Shown one piece after another: positions 10,256 to 18,371 of a stretch of DNA of 39,773 nucleotides (within the stretch, counting starts at the first letter, position 1; every line of letters starts with the position of its first letter). The position numbers and the translations under genes were made by a program. Under the pieces are notes generated by a model. The model made no database searches, was not told the DNA's origin, and saw nothing but the letters and a program-made list of their open reading frames with translations. Origin of the DNA: DASUKL01 sp036278755 (GTDB lineage Bacteria > Chloroflexota > Limnocylindria > Limnocylindrales > CSP1-4); assembly GCA_036278755.1 (NCBI GenBank), contig DASUKL010000134.1:1-39773 (forward strand). The letters are read 5' to 3'.

Positions 10256-11155
10256 ATGCCCGAAGCCGCCTCAGACCGTCCTCGCGTCGCCTTCTCCGGC
10301 GAGCCCGGGGCCTTCGCCGAGGACGCGGTCCTGGCCGCCTTCGATTCGCCCCAGGCCATCGGCGTGCCGGGCTTCCGGTCCGTCTTCGAGGCCGTCGAAG
10401 GCGGACGGCTGCTCGGGGACGTGGCCTCGGAGGCCCCGATCGCGGCCGGCCTGCTACCCATCGAGAACCTCGTCAACGGGACCGTGCGCGAGACCTACGA
10501 CCTGCTGCTCGAGCACCGGCTGACGATCGTCGGCGAGGTCGTCGTGCCTGTCCGGCTCTGCCTGGCGGCCCTGCCCGGACAACAGCTCGAGGACGTCGAG
10601 CGGGTCTACTCGCACATCCAGGCCCTCGGCCAGGCCGAGCGCTTCCTGCGCTCACGTCCGTGGACCCTGCTCACGACCTACAACACGGCCGGCGCCGGCA
10701 GGCTCATCGTCGATCGCGGCGAGCGCGGCGCCGCCGCGGTGCTCTCCCCGCGAGCGGCCGGCATCTTCGGGCTGGAGGTCCTGGTCAAGGAGATCGGCGA
10801 CGAGCCCGACAACCGGACCCGTTTCCTCGTCGTGGCCCGGCCGGACGAGCCGCCCCCCGGGCTGCGGAGCGCTCCCGGAGGCGGGGAGGTCCGGCGGCGC
10901 ACGACCCTCGTCTTCGGCGTGCGCAACGAGTCGGGGGCCCTCTATCGGTGCCTGGGCATCTTCGCCCAGGCCGGCCTCAACCTCTCCAAGCTCGAGTCGC
11001 GGCCCATCCGCGGCCGGGCCTGGGAGTACGTCTTCTGGGTCGAGCTCGACGCCGACGCCGACGCGCCGGCCACCGCCGCGGCCATCGAGACCCTGGGTCG
11101 GACCGCGGCCACGGTCCGGGTGCTGGGCTCCTATCCGCGGGCCGCGGCGCCGTAG
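10256..11155 (+). CDS. pheA: Prephenate dehydratase
   Basis: This enzyme converts prephenate to phenylpyruvate in phenylalanine synthesis. The catalytic domain starts at VAFSGEPGAFAEDAVLAAF and includes the ligand region LLPIENLVNGTVRETYDLL and the catalytic TRF motif in DNRTRFLVVA. It is followed by an ACT domain (about residues 210-290) with GALYRCLGIFAQAGLNLSKL and the phenylalanine-binding ESRP, so end-product inhibition is expected. The 299-residue length is that of a stand-alone dehydratase without a chorismate mutase domain. The ATG at 10256 has no ribosome site but a -10 box immediately upstream. The gene stands alone, divergent from mscL and convergent with the PhzF-family gene. Confidence 0.94.
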   Translation: MPEAASDRPRVAFSGEPGAFAEDAVLAAFDSPQAIGVPGFRSVFEAVEGGRLLGDVASEAPIAAGLLPIENLVNGTVRETYDLLLEHRLTIVGEVVVPVRLCLAALPGQQLEDVERVYSHIQALGQAERFLRSRPWTLLTTYNTAGAGRLIVDRGERGAAAVLSPRAAGIFGLEVLVKEIGDEPDNRTRFLVVARPDEPPPGLRSAPGGGEVRRRTTLVFGVRNESGALYRCLGIFAQAGLNLSKLESRPIRGRAWEYVFWVELDADADAPATAAAIETLGRTAATVRVLGSYPRAAAP

Positions 11156-11172
11156 CCGGAGCCTCCTCCGGC
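11155..11172. terminator. Hairpin between convergent pheA and phzF-like genes
   Basis: A perfect 7-bp stem (GCCGGAG at 11155-11161 with CTCCGGC at 11166-11172) with a CCTC loop begins at the last base of the pheA stop codon. It lacks a T-run on either strand but could slow polymerase from both sides of this 40-base gap. Confidence 0.4.
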
Positions 11173-11195
11173 GGCCAGGGCGACGCGTCCGCCGG

Positions 11196-12227
11196 TCAGG
11201 GCAGGGTCAACCAGCCCTCGAAGACCGGGGCCACGCGGCCGCTGAGCAGCACCCCACCGGCCACGCCTGCCGTATCGAAGTCGACCCGCACCTCGAGCCG
11301 CGAGGGCCGGCCCATCTCGACCCCCTGCTCCAGGACCAGCCGGCGCTCGATCCCCCGCGCCCCGGCCAGATGGCCCAGGTACACGGCGATCGGACCGGCC
11401 GCCGAGCCGGTGGCCGGATCCTCGACCACCCCGGTGGCCGGATCGCACAGCACCCGGACGTGGGCCGCGGCGCCCGCTACCGCACCGCTGCTGCCGGGCG
11501 CCACGAGGGCCACGCTGTCGCAGCCGTGGCGCCCGGCGATGGCTGCCCCGGCGGCACCCCGCTCGGCGGCCACGGCCGCTACGGCCCGCAGCTCGCGAAA
11601 GGGGACCACGAGGTAGGGCAGGCCGGTCGAGACCACCCGGGGCGGCCCGACGATCCCGGCCGCCGCCTGCCCTGCCTCCCGCGCCGGCGCGAGCTCGGCA
11701 GGCGGGACCGCGGCCCGTTCGCCCGCCCGCGCCGGCCAGCCCAGAGCCTGGGGCTCGACCTCCAGGGCCCGGGCGAGCTCGGTCGTCTCAGCAGGCCCCA
11801 GCGTCTCCAGCAGGCGAGGCTGGCCCTGGGTCATGGTGACCTCGCCGACACGGCCGTCCGGGTCGCGGCCGATGGTCAAAGGCAGGACGCCGACGCCCAG
11901 CTCGTTGTGGGCCTCGATCGTCTCGCCCGCGAGCTCCAGGAGGCCCTCGTCGGCCAGGACCCAGGCTGTGCCGACGACCGGATGGCCAGCGAACGGCAGC
12001 TCGCGCCGGGGCATGAAGATGCGGACCCGGTAGTCGGCCCCCGCGGCCCGGCCCTTCGCCGTGGGCGGCAGCACGAAAGCCGTCTCGGAGAGGTTCATCT
12101 CCTGGGCCAGGGACTGCATCTCGGCCTCGCTCAAGCCCTCCGCGTCGAGGACGACGGCCAGCGGGTTGCCGGCCAGGGGCCGATCGGTGAAGACGTCGAC
12201 CTGGCGGAGGCGATAGCGGCGGCTCAT
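11196..12227 (-). CDS. PhzF-family epimerase/isomerase-like protein
   Basis: This 343-residue protein belongs to the PhzF family with the diaminopimelate-epimerase fold. Members isomerise small substrates by acid-base catalysis, and most have unknown substrates. Conserved stretches are the N-terminal RQVDVFTDRPLAGNPLAVVL, the catalytic glutamate segment MNLSETAFVLPP, the first phosphate/substrate loop FAGHPVVGTAWVL, and the second DPATGSAAGPIAVYL. The start is put at MSRRYRLRQVDVF (12227), the normal family beginning, with a GCGAGA sequence upstream; a further in-frame ATG 15 codons earlier is less likely. A role in phenazine synthesis is not implied, since no other phz gene is present. It is divergent from the aldehyde dehydrogenase gene. 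Confidence 0.9.
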   Translation of the reverse strand: MSRRYRLRQVDVFTDRPLAGNPLAVVLDAEGLSEAEMQSLAQEMNLSETAFVLPPTAKGRAAGADYRVRIFMPRRELPFAGHPVVGTAWVLADEGLLELAGETIEAHNELGVGVLPLTIGRDPDGRVGEVTMTQGQPRLLETLGPAETTELARALEVEPQALGWPARAGERAAVPPAELAPAREAGQAAAGIVGPPRVVSTGLPYLVVPFRELRAVAAVAAERGAAGAAIAGRHGCDSVALVAPGSSGAVAGAAAHVRVLCDPATGVVEDPATGSAAGPIAVYLGHLAGARGIERRLVLEQGVEMGRPSRLEVRVDFDTAGVAGGVLLSGRVAPVFEGWLTLP

Positions 12228-12361
12228 CGGCACATTCTCGCCGGTCGCGTCCCTCGGCTCGGATGCGCCCACGGGCCGGGCGGGCCAGGGGCGGTGGGCG
12301 ACGGCGGGCCCACGGCGCCGCGGGGCGGCTACCGACGATCGGAGGCCAAGACGCGACTGCG

Positions 12362-12367
12362 TAGAAT
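12362..12367 (+). promoter_or_regulatory. Possible -10 box for the aldehyde dehydrogenase gene
   Basis: TAGAAT lies 48 bases before the ATG at 12416. The -35 region is not convincing. It fits the TAGANT pattern repeated in this window. Confidence 0.35.
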
Positions 12368-12415
12368 CAGGGCCTAGACGCCCGACTCCGCCCCACGACC
12401 CGAGGAGATCCAGCC

Positions 12416-13864
12416 ATGGCCACCGCCGTCACCGCCACGCAGCCCCATCCCATCCTCCTTGGCGGGCGGTGGGTCGACTCGCCGGAGCGCCTCGAGATCG
12501 CCAACCCGGCCCGTCCCGACGAGCCCGCCGGAGCCACGTATCTGGCCACGGAGGAGCAGCTCGAGGAGGCCACCCGGGCGGCCGCGGCGGCCTTCGCCGC
12601 GACGCGCCGCCTGCCGGCCCACGAGCGGGGCCGGATCCTGCGCGCCATCAGCGCCGGGATCCACGAGCGGCGCGAGGAGCTGGCCCAGCTGCTGGCCACC
12701 GAGGCCGGCAAGCCCATCGCCGATGCCCGCGGCGAGGTCGATCGGGCCAGCCTCACCTTCCGCCTCGGGGCGGAGGAGGCCGAGCGCCTGGTGGGCGAGA
12801 CCATCCCCCTCGACCTCATGCCCAGCTCCAACGGCCGCTGGGGCATCACCCGCCGCTTCCCGCTCGGCCCGGTGGCCGGCATCAGCCCCTTCAACTTTCC
12901 CCTCAACCTGGCGGCCCACAAGGTCGCCCCGGCCATCGCCGCGGGCGACCCCATCGTTCTCAAGCCGCCCTCCAAGGACCCTCTCGTCATGCTCGCCGTG
13001 GGCGAGCTGATCGCCGAGGCCGGCCTGCCCGCAGGGGCGGTGAGCATCCTGCCCATGGGCCGGGCTCTGGGCGATCGGCTGGTCGAGGACGAGCGGTTCA
13101 AGCTGCTCTCGTTCACCGGCAGCCCGTCCGTCGGCTGGCGGATGAAGGCTCGGGCCGGCAAGAAGCGGGTCGTCCTCGAGCTGGGCGGCAACGCGGGGGC
13201 CATCGTCGACGCCAGCGCCGATCTCGACTGGGCCGTCAAGCGCATCCTCGTGGGCGCCTTCAGCTACGCCGGCCAGGTCTGCATCAGCGTCCAGCGGCTG
13301 CTCGTCCACGCCTCGGTCTGGGAGGCCTTCATGGAGCGCTTCACGGCCGGCGCCCGAGCCCTGCGGATGGGCGACCCGCTGGACCCCCAGACCCGCATCG
13401 GGCCCATGGTCGAGCCCGCCGCGGCCGCCCGGGCCCAGCATTGGGTCGAGGAGGCCGAGGCCGCCGGCGCCAAGGTCCTCCTGGGCGGCCGAGCTGACGG
13501 TGCCTTCTTCCCCCCGACGATCCTGACCGAGGCGCCGCGCGAGGCCCAGGTCTGCTCCAGCGAGGCCTTCGCCCCGCTCGTGGTGGCCTTCCCCTTCGAC
13601 GACTTCGAGGCCGCCCTGGCCGAGGTCAACGACTCGCTGTACGGGCTCCAGGCCGGCGTCTTCACGAACGACCTGGGCCACGCCTGGCAGGCCTTCGAGA
13701 CGCTCGAGGTGGGCGGGGTCGTGGTCAACGACATCCCCACCTATCGCATCGATCACATGCCCTACGGCGGGGTCAAGGACTCCGGTTTCGGGCGCGAGGG
13801 CCTGCGCTGGTCCATCGAGGACATGACCGAGCTGCGGCTCCTCGTCCTGGCCCAGCCCAGCTAG
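12416..13864 (+). CDS. NAD(P)-dependent aldehyde dehydrogenase
   Basis: This soluble enzyme oxidises an aldehyde to the acid. The cofactor-binding stretch PFNFPLNLAAHKVAPAIAAG leads to the lysine region VLKPPSKDP. The FTGSPSVGW loop follows, then the general-base glutamate in ELGGNAGAIV (residue 255) and the catalytic cysteine in GQVCISVQR (residue 289). The Glu-Cys spacing of 34 is that of active members. The C-terminus has PYGGVKDSGFGREG. The 482-residue length is standard. ATG 12416 has GAGGAG 8 bases upstream. The YAGQVCISVQR active-site sequence resembles the lactaldehyde/phosphonoacetaldehyde/GAPN-like branches, but the substrate cannot be assigned and no pathway neighbours help. Confidence 0.93.
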   Translation: MATAVTATQPHPILLGGRWVDSPERLEIANPARPDEPAGATYLATEEQLEEATRAAAAAFAATRRLPAHERGRILRAISAGIHERREELAQLLATEAGKPIADARGEVDRASLTFRLGAEEAERLVGETIPLDLMPSSNGRWGITRRFPLGPVAGISPFNFPLNLAAHKVAPAIAAGDPIVLKPPSKDPLVMLAVGELIAEAGLPAGAVSILPMGRALGDRLVEDERFKLLSFTGSPSVGWRMKARAGKKRVVLELGGNAGAIVDASADLDWAVKRILVGAFSYAGQVCISVQRLLVHASVWEAFMERFTAGARALRMGDPLDPQTRIGPMVEPAAAARAQHWVEEAEAAGAKVLLGGRADGAFFPPTILTEAPREAQVCSSEAFAPLVVAFPFDDFEAALAEVNDSLYGLQAGVFTNDLGHAWQAFETLEVGGVVVNDIPTYRIDHMPYGGVKDSGFGREGLRWSIEDMTELRLLVLAQPS

Positions 13865-13942
13865 GGGCCCGCTCCCCACACACCACCGCCGACCGCACCG
13901 CAGCCCTCCAAAGGTCCCGGGTCCCTCGGGACCACCGAGCGG

Positions 13943-13967
13943 GGTGCGCGACCGCACCGAAGGTGCG
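13943..13967 (+). promoter_or_regulatory. Mutually exclusive hairpins before the GGDEF-EAL gene
   Basis: CGCACC (13953-13958) can pair with GGTGCG upstream (13943-13948, 4-base loop) or with an identical GGTGCG downstream (13962-13967, 3-base loop). The downstream pairing would bury the AAGG ribosome site at 13960-13963. A third hairpin (GGTCCCG 13913-13919 with CGGGACC 13927-13933) lies just upstream. It resembles a translational switch but matches no riboswitch consensus that I know. Confidence 0.35.
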
Positions 13968-13972
13968 ACAAC

Positions 13973-16522
13973 TTGGGCGTGGGAGCCGATGGCGTGCAGC
14001 TGTCCGCCGGGGGGCAGGGCCCGACGCTGACCTCCGGTCCGACCGTCGGTGCCCTGCCCCCGCCCGCCCCGGCCCCTGAGGCCCTGCGCCTCGTCCGCCT
14101 GCGTCTCGGCCTGACGATGCTGGCCATGGCCGTCGTGCCGCTGGTCCTCGTCCTCCTCGTCCTGCCCGCCCTGGCGGGGCCCGATCGCGATGCCCAGGCG
14201 CGCCTCAGCGCCTCGAGCGCCGACGTCTCCGCGGCCCTGGCGGCCGACCTGGGCCGGCTTCGCAGCGCGGTCCTCATCACCGCTGCCGACCCACAGGTCG
14301 CGGCCGCCCTGGGCCACTCGGGCGGGGCGCCGGCCGCCCTGCGCTCGAGCCTCGGCTCGACGCTGGCCCTGCTGGAGCCGCTGGTCTCCTCGGCCAGCCT
14401 GGAGGCGACCGACGGATCCGAACGGCTCCACCTGCGTGGGGGCAAGGTCGTCGCTCCGCGCGCGGCCAAGGCCAACGACCCGCTTCTGGCCCGGGCGATC
14501 ACGGCGAAGCCGGGGACCGTCGAACGGACGGGTCCCGTGCGGGCCGCCAGCGGGGGCACGACGATGACCCTCAGCGCCTCGGTCCGCGCCCGCCCGGACG
14601 GCCCGCTGCTGGGCCTCGTGCGCTTCGATGTCTCCGTCGACGCGCTGCTGCGCGGCGCGGAGAGCACGGCCACGGCGGCCGGTGGGTACGCCCTCATCGT
14701 CGATCGCGACAGCGGCTCCGTCCTGGCCGATGGCCGGCCCGCGGGCGCGGCCGCGGTCCCCGGCGGCGACTCCACGGCGGCCGGATCCGCTCCCTCCGCC
14801 GGGGCCGGCGAGCAGGCCGCCTCCCGTGTGGCCGGCCTGGGTGCCGCCCTCGACGAGGCGCTCCAGCGGGCCGGTCGAGCCTGGGCCACCCTCTTCGGCG
14901 ACGGCTGGGGCGTGGGCCTGGCCCCGGTATCGGTGGCGGTGCCCGGCTTCGCCGACTGGACCGTCGTCGTGGCCCAGCCCACGCCCACCGACGGCGTCCC
15001 CCCGCAGCTGCTGCTAGCCGCCCTGGCCGTCCTGGCAGCCATCCTCGCCCTGGCCGTGTGGATGGCCCGTCAGGTCGTGCGCCCGGCGGCCGATCTGGCC
15101 AAGTCGCGGCACGAGCTGGCCGCCCTCTATGAGGTCGCCCGGCGCGACGCGCTCATCGACCCCCTGACCGGCCTGGGCAACCACCGGGCCTTCCAGGAGA
15201 CCCTGGGCCGGGAGCTCGAGGACGCCCGCCGGCACCGCTATCCGGTGGCCCTCCTGCTGCTCGACCTCGACGACTTCAAGCAGGTCAACGATCGCTCCGG
15301 CCATGCTAGCGGCGACGCCGTCCTCAGCCGCTTCGGCAGCCTGCTGACGGGCGGCGTGCGGCGCACCGACGCCGCCTTCCGCATCGGGGGCGACGAGTTC
15401 GCGGTGGTCATGCCCCATGCCGATGCCGATGCCGCGACCCTCGTCGCCCGGCGCCTCCTCGGCACGGCCCTCGAGCCGGCGGCGGGGACTGCCGGGCGCT
15501 GGGCCCCGATCTCCTTCTCCGCCGGCCTGGCTGCGGCGCCGGAGCACGGCACCGTGGCCGGCGAGCTGTCGGCCCGGGCCGACGCCGCTCTGTACTGGGG
15601 CAAGCGCCACGGCCGCACGACGGTCGAGGTCTACGATCCCGAGCGCCACCGGGCCGAGCTGCCGGGCTTCGTCGAGGACGCCGGCACGGCCGTGGCCACG
15701 GTCATCGAGCGGCGCCTCCTGCGGGCCGTCTTCCAGCCCATCATCCGGCTCGCCGACGGCGTCGTCATCGGCTTCGAAGGCCTCATCCGGCCGCTGCCGG
15801 AATCGGGCTTCGGCGATCCCGGCAGCCTCTTCGCCGCGGCCGCCGCGGCAGGCCGGACCGTCGACCTGGACCGCCAGTGCATCGAGACCGTAGCGGCCGC
15901 CGCCGGTCGCCTGCCGGAGGGCCGCTTCCTGGGCCTGAACCTCTCGCCCCGCAGCCTCGAGGCGCCCGAGTTCAGCCCGGGGGCCATCCGGGCCACGTTA
16001 GCCCGCTTCGGCCTGACGCCGGCCCAGGTCATCCTCGAGGTCACCGAGCGCGAACCGGTCGAGGCTCTCGATCGGCTGCAGGCCAACCTGGCGGCCTGCC
16101 GATCCATCGGCTTCCGTATCGCGGCCGACGACGTGGGGGCCGGCAACGCCGGCCTGCGGCTCCTCAGCAGCGTCCGCTTCGACATGGTCAAGATCGACCT
16201 GGCCCTCGTCCACGCCGGGGCGATGCGCGACCCGGCCCTCTCGGTCCTCCGCTCGCTGGTCGAGATGGCCGGCGACTGGGGCGCCCTGGTCGTGGCCGAG
16301 GGCATCGAGGACGGCGCCCAGCTGCGGGCCATGCGCGAGCTCCAGGTGGGGGCCGGCCAGGGCTACCTCCTGGGCCGCCCGGGGGATGAGCTGCGGGACG
16401 ACGGCCCTGTCGACCTGACGGTCCTCCAGGACGAGGGCGTCTGGCCGCCGCCGAGCGCCTTCCGGAGCTGGCAGGTCTCGCGCGCAGGCGCCCTGAGCGC
16501 CGGCCGACGACCAAGCGCCTGA
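13973..16522 (+). CDS. Membrane GGDEF-EAL cyclic di-GMP enzyme
   Basis: This 849-residue protein is predicted to make and/or degrade cyclic di-GMP at the membrane. Layout: TM1 at about residues 45-69; an extracytoplasmic sensor region (about 70-340, cache-like by position and length); TM2 at about 347-366; a GGDEF domain with intact GGDEF at 472-476 and an RxxD product-inhibition site (R463-D466); then an EAL domain. The EAL signature reads EGLIR (E602), a common variant. It is followed by LNLSPRSL, LEVTERE, ADDVGAG and VVAEGIEDGAQL, so most metal and catalytic residues appear present and both activities are possible. The start is uncertain. TTG 13973 has AAGG 9 bases upstream, while in-frame GTGs at 13979 and 13994 are alternatives. 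Cyclic di-GMP commonly controls exopolysaccharide synthesis, which is encoded downstream; a link here is inference. Confidence 0.92.
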   Translation: MGVGADGVQLSAGGQGPTLTSGPTVGALPPPAPAPEALRLVRLRLGLTMLAMAVVPLVLVLLVLPALAGPDRDAQARLSASSADVSAALAADLGRLRSAVLITAADPQVAAALGHSGGAPAALRSSLGSTLALLEPLVSSASLEATDGSERLHLRGGKVVAPRAAKANDPLLARAITAKPGTVERTGPVRAASGGTTMTLSASVRARPDGPLLGLVRFDVSVDALLRGAESTATAAGGYALIVDRDSGSVLADGRPAGAAAVPGGDSTAAGSAPSAGAGEQAASRVAGLGAALDEALQRAGRAWATLFGDGWGVGLAPVSVAVPGFADWTVVVAQPTPTDGVPPQLLLAALAVLAAILALAVWMARQVVRPAADLAKSRHELAALYEVARRDALIDPLTGLGNHRAFQETLGRELEDARRHRYPVALLLLDLDDFKQVNDRSGHASGDAVLSRFGSLLTGGVRRTDAAFRIGGDEFAVVMPHADADAATLVARRLLGTALEPAAGTAGRWAPISFSAGLAAAPEHGTVAGELSARADAALYWGKRHGRTTVEVYDPERHRAELPGFVEDAGTAVATVIERRLLRAVFQPIIRLADGVVIGFEGLIRPLPESGFGDPGSLFAAAAAAGRTVDLDRQCIETVAAAAGRLPEGRFLGLNLSPRSLEAPEFSPGAIRATLARFGLTPAQVILEVTEREPVEALDRLQANLAACRSIGFRIAADDVGAGNAGLRLLSSVRFDMVKIDLALVHAGAMRDPALSVLRSLVEMAGDWGALVVAEGIEDGAQLRAMRELQVGAGQGYLLGRPGDELRDDGPVDLTVLQDEGVWPPPSAFRSWQVSRAGALSAGRRPSA

Positions 16523-16612
16523 GGAAGAGGTCGGCCCGATCCCGCACCCGAGGATGCGGTGACCGCAAGCACCGCCCCGGGATGCCGACTGGCGCCCACG
16601 CCGTGCGGCGAC

Positions 16613-16618
16613 TACACT
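16613..16618 (+). promoter_or_regulatory. Possible -10 box TACACT
   Basis: TACACT occurs about 45 bases before a short frame at 16662 and 160 bases before the zinc-ribbon gene at 16780. The rest of the 257-base gap after the GGDEF-EAL gene shows no other clear signal. Confidence 0.3.
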
Positions 16619-16661
16619 GCACCACACCGTCACGCACCCTTCCAGCCTGCGGGGGAGGTCC

Positions 16662-16787
16662 ATGACACCAGGCGCGAGGCCAGAGCGACAGGCCGGACAG
16701 CAGCGACAGGCCGGGCCCCTTCGGTGCCTGGCGGCCCCCCGACCGCAGCGACCCCGGCAGCCCGTGCACGGAGCACGACGTGCCTGA
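16662..16787 (+). CDS. Possible 41-codon upstream frame
   Basis: An ATG preceded closely by GGGGGAGG (16651-16658) opens a 41-residue Arg/Gln/Pro-rich frame whose TGA overlaps the GTG start of the next gene by 8 bases. The arrangement would allow translational coupling. The sequence has no recognisable domain, and the ribosome site is only 3 bases from the ATG, so it may be chance. Confidence 0.25.
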   Translation: MTPGARPERQAGQQRQAGPLRCLAAPRPQRPRQPVHGARRA

Positions 16788-17583
16788 GCTCGACCTGCCG
16801 TTCCTGGGTCGAGTCCCCATCACGGTCCTTGTGGTGCCCTTCCTGTACGGGCCGCTGGCCGTGTGGATCATCCTCCGCCTGGCCGGGTTGACCGGCGGCG
16901 AGCGGCGTCGCCCCCGCGGCCTGCGCCGGCACGATGAACGGCAGCGCCGTTCGAACCTCATGTTCTGGGCCTGCGAGGACTGCCATTCGCTGACCCCGGA
17001 GCCAGCGACGGTCTGCTACAGCTGCGGCGCGCCAAGGGTCCACGAATCGGAACCGGCCCACCTGCCGGCGCCGGCCGAGAGTTCCCTGCCGCTGTCCCGC
17101 TCGACGGCCGAGCCACAGAGGCCCGAGCCACAGAGGCCCGAGTCGAACCCCGTCCTGCTCGCGCCCGAACGCCTGCCGGAGCCGCGGATGGCCGGACGAA
17201 CGCCCGTACGAACGCCCGAAGGGGCACCCGTGCTGCGGACAGCCAAGGCGAGGACCGACGACACGCGGGCGCCCGAACCGCTTCCGCCGGCCCCCCAGCC
17301 GCTGCCCGCGGTGGCCTGGCGCGAGCCGCGAGCCGCCGCCTCGGCCCGCCCGGTCGGCGCCGCCGGCCGCGCAGGCAGCCGCAAGCGGCCCCGACTGACC
17401 GTCGTGACACCTGATCGGCCGGCCCAGGAAGCGATCCAGGACGCCCATCGCTATCTGGCCGATCCGCACGGCCCGCAGCGACACGAGATCGGTGAGGAGG
17501 CGGGCGGCACCGCCGACGTCCTCGATGGCACGACCGGCCGGCGGTCGGGCGGTAACGGGCGCCGCGCGCGAGGCGCCGGCTGA
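16780..17583 (+). CDS. Membrane-anchored zinc-ribbon protein, unknown function
   Basis: This 267-residue protein has one N-terminal membrane segment (about residues 13-36, ITVLVVPFLYGPLAVWIILR), a basic stretch, then a zinc ribbon with CX2CX10CX2C spacing (CEDC...CYSC) near residue 67. The remainder is a long Pro/Arg/Ala-rich disordered tail with short repeats such as EPQRPEPQRPE. GTG 16780 has GGAG 7 bases upstream. The ribbon has the same spacing as that on the MscL tail in this window. No enzymatic domain is visible and I do not recognise a named family. It may be a scaffold or regulator at the membrane, which is a guess from architecture. Confidence 0.6.
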   Translation: MPELDLPFLGRVPITVLVVPFLYGPLAVWIILRLAGLTGGERRRPRGLRRHDERQRRSNLMFWACEDCHSLTPEPATVCYSCGAPRVHESEPAHLPAPAESSLPLSRSTAEPQRPEPQRPESNPVLLAPERLPEPRMAGRTPVRTPEGAPVLRTAKARTDDTRAPEPLPPAPQPLPAVAWREPRAAASARPVGAAGRAGSRKRPRLTVVTPDRPAQEAIQDAHRYLADPHGPQRHEIGEEAGGTADVLDGTTGRRSGGNGRRARGAG

Positions 17584-17651
17584 GCACACGACAAGGCTCC
17601 CATGCGGACCGCGGTCGGCGCGGCTTCGGGGACGCGGCCTGGCGGGAGGTC

Positions 17652-18371
17652 GTGCGCGACGGCCTGCCGTGGGCCATCGGTGCTTCGCTGGCCGCGCTGC
17701 TGCTGCTCGTCCCTGTCGTGGCCGTTCTGGCCCTGGGGGTCATCGCCTTCGACGTGCCCCTGTTCACCTTCATCACGGCCGAGGACTCCGTCCTCGAGTG
17801 GCCGCAGTTCTTCGCCTTGCTCGTGGCCGCGGCGCTGTTCGTGGCCATCGCCCGTCAGAGCCGCGCGGCGGGTCTGCGCTGGTGGGTCGTCGGAGGGCTG
17901 TTCGCCGCCCTCCTGGCCTGTTTCGTTGCCGGCGAGGAGATCTCCTGGGGCCAGCGCATCCTGGGCCTGGCCACCCCGGCCGGACTGGCCGCCATCAACC
18001 ACCAGGACGAGCTCACGATCCACAACATCGGGACCGTCCAGACCCTGTTCGGCTATGCGGAGATGCTCGTAGGGCTGGTCGGCTGCCTGCTGCCGATCGG
18101 GGCCTGGGCCTGGGCTCGGGCGGGACGCCGACCCTTGCTGCCCGCTTTGCTCGTGCCGCCCCTGGCTCTGGTCACGGTCTTCGCCCTGCCGGCGGGCTAC
18201 CGCCTTGTGCGGATCCTCTTCCTGCCCGACACGCAGTTCCGCATCGTGAAGTTCGGCGAGCTGCCCGAGCTCTCGCTCTACCTCGGCGTGGCCATCATGG
18301 CCGGGCTCATCTACCGGCGGATGAGGAGCGACCCTGGGGCGGCGATCCTGGCTGCCCAGCCTGGAGGTTGA
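17652..18371 (+). CDS. Multi-pass membrane protein with GEEISWGQR motif
   Basis: This 239-residue integral membrane protein has about six hydrophobic segments. Its conserved core is FITAEDSVLEWPQFFALL, then a transmembrane helix, FVAGEEISWGQRILG and NHQDELTIHNIG. This combination of acidic residues at membrane edges recurs in a widespread uncharacterised family that I recall near polysaccharide genes; no function is established. The GTG at 17652 is the first usable start in the open frame; its GGGAGG is only 3 bases away, so a slightly different start is possible. The last 65 bases overlap the 3' end of the convergent gene 18307-19638 on the other strand. Confidence 0.7.
   Translation: MRDGLPWAIGASLAALLLLVPVVAVLALGVIAFDVPLFTFITAEDSVLEWPQFFALLVAAALFVAIARQSRAAGLRWWVVGGLFAALLACFVAGEEISWGQRILGLATPAGLAAINHQDELTIHNIGTVQTLFGYAEMLVGLVGCLLPIGAWAWARAGRRPLLPALLVPPLALVTVFALPAGYRLVRILFLPDTQFRIVKFGELPELSLYLGVAIMAGLIYRRMRSDPGAAILAAQPGG

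Noticed and set aside
9252..10523. Plus-strand frame of 423 codons across mscL
   Set aside because: It overlaps three recognised genes in other frames and has no recognisable domain.
12374..14431. Minus-strand frame of 685 codons opposite the aldehyde dehydrogenase
   Set aside because: Compositional shadow; the plus-strand frame has an intact active site and a ribosome site.
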